From: Planctomycetaceae bacterium
GTDB lineage: Bacteria; Planctomycetota; Planctomycetia; Planctomycetales; Planctomycetaceae
Length of the DNA stretch: 9,175 nucleotides
Direction: 5' to 3'
Assembly: GCA_023258825.1 (NCBI GenBank)
Contig: JALQWE010000113.1
Span: 1 to 9,175 of the forward strand
Part shown: one piece after another, positions 6,483-9,175 of the stretch
Numbering within the stretch: position 1 is the stretch's first letter
Layout of the letters: each line of letters opens with the position of its first letter
The notes under the pieces: generated by a model
What the model saw: the letters and a program-made list of their open reading frames with translations, nothing else
Databases searched by the model: none
What the model was told of the DNA's origin: nothing
Translations under genes and position numbers: made by a program

Positions 6483-7136
6483 ATGCCACTATCGACGCAG
6501 CAACTGATTCAGTTCCTGACGGCCTCGTTTCTGATGACGATTGCTCCTGGTCCTGACGTGATGGCCACCCTCAGCCTTGGGCTATCGAAAGGCTGGCGGA
6601 TCGCGGTGTGTTTTGGCATCGGGTGTGGGCTGGGGTGTTTGTTCCATACCAGCCTTGCGGTGTTGGGTGTTACCGCCGTGATCAAATCGTCAGCGACGGC
6701 CTACAGTCTGTTGAAATACTGTGGGGCAGGGTATCTGTTATGGCTGGGAATTGGACTGCTTCGCACCAGTGCAGGAACCGCAGCGACTGAAGGGGCGAAC
6801 ACTGTTTCGGGGAATTCAACGGCGGAGTTATCTTCACGCGGCTATTTTTTGAAGGGGTTGCTGGCCAACGCGGTGAACCCCAAAGTCGCCTTGTTTTTTA
6901 CTGCGTTTTTACCGCCCTTCGTCAATGAATCCGCCGGGAATGAGGAATGGCAGTTGGCACTGCTGGGACTTGTGTTTACCTGTCAGGCGGTGGTGATCTT
7001 CGGCCTGCTGGGCTTTTTTTCGGGGCGGATTTCTGAGGGGCTCAGATCCCATCCTCGGGCAGTCTGGTGGCTGGACCGCATGACGGGCATGGTGTTTCTC
7101 TGGCTGAGCCTGTTGATGCTGATTCCGGAGCGTTGA
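6483..7136 (+). CDS. LysE/RhtB family amino-acid exporter
   Basis: Inner-membrane transporter predicted to export amino acids or related small molecules; substrate unknown. The 217-residue product has the expected length and about six hydrophobic segments (roughly residues 8-28, 38-64, 72-94, 118-146, 155-180 and 194-214). The family signature APGPD is at 21-25 at the end of the first helix, followed by LGLSKGWRIAVCFGIGCGLG; the second half has LLANAVNPKVALFFTAFLP (126-144), the conserved NPK segment. The linker at about 95-117 is hydrophilic, as usual. ATG 6483 has GAGGT (6472-6476) 6 nt upstream, a good ribosome-binding site. It stands alone, with 451 nt before and 197 nt after it. RhtB-like homoserine/threonine export is one option, but sequence reading cannot decide. 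Confidence 0.93.
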   Translation: MPLSTQQLIQFLTASFLMTIAPGPDVMATLSLGLSKGWRIAVCFGIGCGLGCLFHTSLAVLGVTAVIKSSATAYSLLKYCGAGYLLWLGIGLLRTSAGTAATEGANTVSGNSTAELSSRGYFLKGLLANAVNPKVALFFTAFLPPFVNESAGNEEWQLALLGLVFTCQAVVIFGLLGFFSGRISEGLRSHPRAVWWLDRMTGMVFLWLSLLMLIPER

Positions 7137-7333
7137 GAGCAGTCCAGCGGTTGCCTGTGAGGGTGGCAGATTCCAGCAGAGAATAGTGTTCGCCAGAAAA
7201 CATTCGCTCATGGAATTGAAACGGTCTATGATTCATTAGCGAGGCGAACGCAGAGCAACGATCAATCGTGATGTTGGTTGAACGTACCGGAATCACGTGG
7301 GACAAGTGCAGTCAGGATCAGAGGGAGAAAAAC

Positions 7334-7648
7334 GTGGCAGACCAATTGGATTCGATGCATCATGTGGCAATTGAAGTTCGGGACATTGCAGAATCGGTAG
7401 AGTGGTACCGCACTGAGTTTCGCTGTGAGATTTCCTACCAGGACGCCACGTGGGCCTTTTTGAAGTTTGCCAACCTGCATCTGGCACTTGTCCTGCCGGG
7501 GCATCATCCTCCGCACATTGCCTTTGTCTCTGCGAAGGCGACGACTCACCCGGGATTGAAACCTCACCGTGACGGCACTCGCTCGGTTTATATCAGTGAC
7601 GTCTCCGGAAATTCAGTGGAACTGATGGACCCCACAAGCCTTGGCTAG
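7334..7648 (+). CDS. VOC (glyoxalase-fold) family protein
   Basis: Small metal-dependent enzyme or binding protein of the vicinal oxygen chelate superfamily; substrate unknown. The 104-residue product shows one betaalphabetabetabeta pattern beginning MHHVAIEVRDIAESVEWYR and ending VYISDVSGNSVELMDP. Three residues fall where VOC enzymes such as FosA hold their metal: His10 (HVAIEV), His61 (HIAFVS) and Glu96 (VELMD). It is shorter than most VOC proteins (~120-140), which suggests a domain-swapped dimer. The GTG start at 7334 was chosen because GAGGGAG (7321-7327) stands 6 nt upstream; the frame is open back to 7268 and an ATG lies at 7355. A possible -10 TATGAT lies at 7227-7232 without a good -35. 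Glyoxalase, dioxygenase-like or thiol transferase roles are all possible. Confidence 0.85.
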   Translation: MADQLDSMHHVAIEVRDIAESVEWYRTEFRCEISYQDATWAFLKFANLHLALVLPGHHPPHIAFVSAKATTHPGLKPHRDGTRSVYISDVSGNSVELMDPTSLG

Positions 7649-7680
7649 TTGGACGACCTGTGATCCCGACGGTGCGGAGC

Positions 7681-7692
7681 CATTCCGGAATG
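7681..7692. repeat. Perfect 12-bp palindrome
   Basis: CATTCCGGAATG is its own reverse complement. It lies 33 nt after the VOC gene stop. It could be a regulator-binding site or part of an RNA stem; no T run follows. A 12-bp palindrome can occur by chance in a window of this size. Confidence 0.3.
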
Positions 7693-7754
7693 AGCAGACT
7701 GACACCACAAAGGTGAATCACGAGCTTGCATCAATCAGCGTTTGTTGAACTGCA

Positions 7755-7779
7755 GCGCGAACTGCTTTGGTTCTTGCGC
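7755..7779 (+). other. Bulged hairpin in the long gene-free stretch
   Basis: GCGCGAAC (7755-7762) can pair with GTTC (7770-7773) and GCGC (7776-7779), around a TGCTTTG loop and with two unpaired T at 7774-7775. Eight pairs in total. No function is assigned. Confidence 0.3.
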
Positions 7780-8148
7780 AGGGCCTGACAAAGGGCGTTA
7801 CGACGACCTCTGTCGGGCGGGTACGGCCGCTTCATCGAGTGGGCTTACAGCATGGTCCGAAAGGGGCGCAGCGCGGTGAAGTGCCGGCCGGAGGCGCCTG
7901 TTCGCTGCTATCGGCCCTCGCATTTTCCTGTGCAAAGCGGTCACTTGAAGTCCTTACACGCGCAACATGGGCATCACGGAAAACGTTCGTCGAAGTCTCA
8001 ATTGTGTGAAAGTGCTCCTGTCCCAGGCGATCCAGCAGAGCCCTCAGGCAAACACAATCAGGGCAGGCACGGGATCAGACTGTTATTCAGTCGCAGCTTT
8101 TTCACGGTTCCCTTCCGCTGGAGTCCATGCGATGGCAGGGGCGGCGGA

Positions 8149-8167
8149 AAGCGTCGGGAAGACGCTT
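8149..8167 (+). other. Perfect 7-bp hairpin upstream of the kinase gene
   Basis: AAGCGTC (8149-8155) pairs fully with GACGCTT (8161-8167) around a GGGAA loop, about 160 nt before the kinase start. CTCC rather than a T run follows, so it is a poor terminator candidate. Confidence 0.35.
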
Positions 8168-8326
8168 CTCCAGAGTGCGGCGATTGCCAATCAGTGCTGA
8201 GAAGTGGAGAATCCAGCCTGAGCGTAACCGTGTACAAACGGAGAGACCACCTGCATCTGAAGGACTCTGTTTCCAGTGAAATTCTGTGGAGAGCAGTCGG
8301 CAGTCGATTCCAGTGGGGTGAGCGTG

Positions 8327-9001
8327 ATGTCTGGTGAGGAAATGTTGCAAGCCGGCAGCGTTGCTGCTGAGGCTGCGGTAGCGGCACTGGCCACTGAGTT
8401 GGCAGAGCGTCTGCTGCAGGCGGCCGGTGAACGGGAGCGATTTATGGTGGCCATTGCTGGTGCTCCGGGGGCTGGCAAGTCGACCATTTCCGCGGCTCTG
8501 GTGAAACGCTTTGCTGCGCGGGGTGAACGGGCCATTGTCGTGCCGATGGATGGATTTCATTTTGACGATGTGGTTCTGAATCAACGGGGGCATCGTTCGC
8601 GGAAGGGCGCTGCGTTTACGTTTGACTGTGCGGGGTTCGAGGTCCTGTTGAAGCGAATTCGGCACCGAGAGTCGGAGATCGCGATCCCGGTGTTTGACCG
8701 GGATCACGAGTTTTCGCGGGCGGGTGCAGCAATCGTGGACGCCGAAGCACGAATTGTGCTTGTCGAAGGGAACTATCTGTTGTTGCGTGAACAACCATGG
8801 TGTCGGCTGCATGAGTTGTTTGATTACCGCGTGTTTCTGGAGGTGCCGACCGAGGAGTTGAAGCAGAGATTACGGCAGAGAATACAGTCGCACGGTCACA
8901 GTTCTGAGTTTGCAGAGCAGTGGCTGGCTGGCAATGATTTGTTGAATATCGAGCATGTTCAGAGTGGTAGTGGCGTGGCTGACCTGCGTGTGCCGGGATG
9001 A
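8327..9001 (+). CDS. P-loop kinase, uridine kinase/pantothenate kinase-like (YggC/FrcK-like)
   Basis: Cytoplasmic ATP-dependent kinase of a small molecule, belonging to the group annotated as nucleoside/nucleotide kinase family (related to PanK-type and uridine kinases, E. coli YggC and fructose-transport kinase FrcK); the true substrate is unknown. In the 224-residue product the Walker A loop GAPGAGKST is at 45-53, the strand-end VPMDGFHFDD (72-81) provides the likely catalytic Asp75, RKGAAFTFD (92-100) and VFDRDHEF (122-129) match the substrate-side loops, VEGNYLLL (146-153) is the Walker B-like strand, and RLRQRI (181-186) is the Arg-rich lid region. NDLLNIEHV (203-211) near the C-terminus is also typical. 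ATG 8327 was chosen because the preceding GGGGTGAG gives a ribosome-binding site; the frame is open back to GTG 8276. A sulfatase gene starts 19 nt after its stop, so the two may be one transcript. Confidence 0.9.
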   Translation: MSGEEMLQAGSVAAEAAVAALATELAERLLQAAGERERFMVAIAGAPGAGKSTISAALVKRFAARGERAIVVPMDGFHFDDVVLNQRGHRSRKGAAFTFDCAGFEVLLKRIRHRESEIAIPVFDRDHEFSRAGAAIVDAEARIVLVEGNYLLLREQPWCRLHELFDYRVFLEVPTEELKQRLRQRIQSHGHSSEFAEQWLAGNDLLNIEHVQSGSGVADLRVPG

Positions 9002-9020
9002 CTTCTGGAGGTACTTTGTG

Positions 9021-9175
9021 ATGTGGACAGGGAAGATTTGTCGATTGCTGGCTGGACTATGTGCGGGTTTGATGTCGTTGCCGCAAGGTGTTGCCGGAAA
9101 TGATGCACAGCCTCCGAATGTGATCCTCGTGATGGCGGATGATCAGGGCTGGGGCGATACCGGCTACAACGGGCA
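9021..9175 (+). CDS. Secreted sulfatase, N-terminal part (3' end cut by window edge)
   Basis: Start of a second sulfatase, acting outside the cytoplasm on a sulfated compound not identifiable here. The 51 visible residues begin with a signal-peptide-like segment (MWTGKICRLLAGLCAGLMSL, then PQGVAG) with a positive N-end and hydrophobic core, followed by the family opening PPNVILVMADDQGWGDTGYN. The Asp-Asp pair in MADDQGWGD is the usual metal-binding motif; the Cys that becomes formylglycine lies beyond the edge. ATG 9021 has a strong ribosome-binding site GGAGGT (9006-9011) at 9 nt; GTG 9018 is an adjacent in-frame alternative. The 19-nt distance from the kinase suggests co-transcription. The DQGWGDTGYNG type is common in arylsulfatase A-like enzymes and differs from the sulfatase at the left edge. 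Confidence 0.93.
   Translation, partial: MWTGKICRLLAGLCAGLMSLPQGVAGNDAQPPNVILVMADDQGWGDTGYNG

Larger units (their letters stand above)
7649..8326 (+). other. 678-nt gap without a convincing gene, rich in dyads
   Basis: Several frames stay open here (for example 7767-8009, 7852-8337 and 7967-8200), but their translations are Arg/Gly/Ser-rich, mutually overlapping and unlike any family I know, and none has a good ribosome-binding site. The stretch from about 7800 to 7925 looks more GC-rich than the flanks. Dyads noted: the palindrome CATTCCGGAATG (7681-7692), a bulged stem at 7755-7779, and a perfect 7-bp stem at 8149-8167. A degraded gene, a non-coding RNA or an intergenic repeat are all possible; none is demonstrated. 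Confidence 0.45.

Noticed and set aside
7767..8009. 80-codon plus-strand frame in the same gap
   Set aside because: No family resemblance and no ribosome-binding site; overlaps the 161-codon frame.
7852..8337. 161-codon plus-strand frame in the gap before the kinase
   Set aside because: Arg/Ser/Gly-rich without hydrophobic pattern, no ribosome-binding site, overlaps other open frames and the kinase start; read as non-coding.
8102..8812. 236-codon minus-strand frame opposite the kinase
   Set aside because: Shadow of the kinase gene; composition rich in His, Arg and Ser, no recognisable domain.
1..9175. tRNA genes, CRISPR arrays, insertion sequences or phage genes
   Set aside because: Looked for cloverleaf T-arm signatures, regularly spaced repeats, transposase-like frames and terminal inverted repeats; none was seen.

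Overview
The window reads as chromosomal DNA from a planctomycete, probably order Planctomycetales. The evidence is a large Asp-His-Gly type sulfatase with an extra C-terminal helical domain at the left edge, a second secreted sulfatase starting at the right edge, complex I subunits in a style typical of that group (separate nuoC and nuoD, a NuoA with a long inserted loop, a nuo-linked DUF2203 protein), moderately high GC, and wide gaps between genes. Species cannot be fixed from the sequence alone. All nine confident protein genes and the two edge-truncated sulfatases are accounted for on the + strand; no convincing gene was found on the minus strand, and no tRNA, rRNA, CRISPR array or insertion sequence was seen.

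Layout. 1-1369: C-terminal part of a sulfatase with a HEAT-like tail. 1370-1585: gap with a good sigma70-type promoter (TATAAT at 1510-1515). 1586-5410: a partial complex I (NADH:quinone oxidoreductase) cluster in the order nuoI, DUF2203 gene, nuoA, nuoC, nuoD. NuoB, which usually sits between NuoA and NuoC, is not here, nor are E-H and J-N. The gaps inside the cluster are 85-213 nt, and most hold a small RNA hairpin. 5528-6031: membrane-anchored bacterial PH-domain-like protein. 6032-6482: 451 nt with no gene recognised. 6483-7136: LysE/RhtB-type amino-acid exporter. 7334-7648: small VOC/glyoxalase-fold protein. 7649-8326: 678 nt with no convincing gene but several dyads. 8327-9001: P-loop kinase of the uridine kinase/pantothenate kinase-like group. 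9021 to the edge: N-terminus of a second sulfatase with signal peptide, 19 nt after the kinase.

How they work together. NuoI, NuoA, NuoC and NuoD are parts of one respiratory proton pump: NuoC and NuoD form part of the quinone-module peripheral arm, NuoI carries two 4Fe-4S clusters leading towards the quinone site, and NuoA is a membrane subunit beside that site. The DUF2203 protein is a candidate accessory factor only by position. Downstream genes look like independent units, except that the kinase and the second sulfatase are close enough to share a transcript. I see no clearly new system; the points most worth a second look are the missing nuoB with DUF2203 in the cluster, the NuoA insertion, the hairpin pattern between nuo genes, the sulfatase tail domain and the long gene-free stretch before the kinase.
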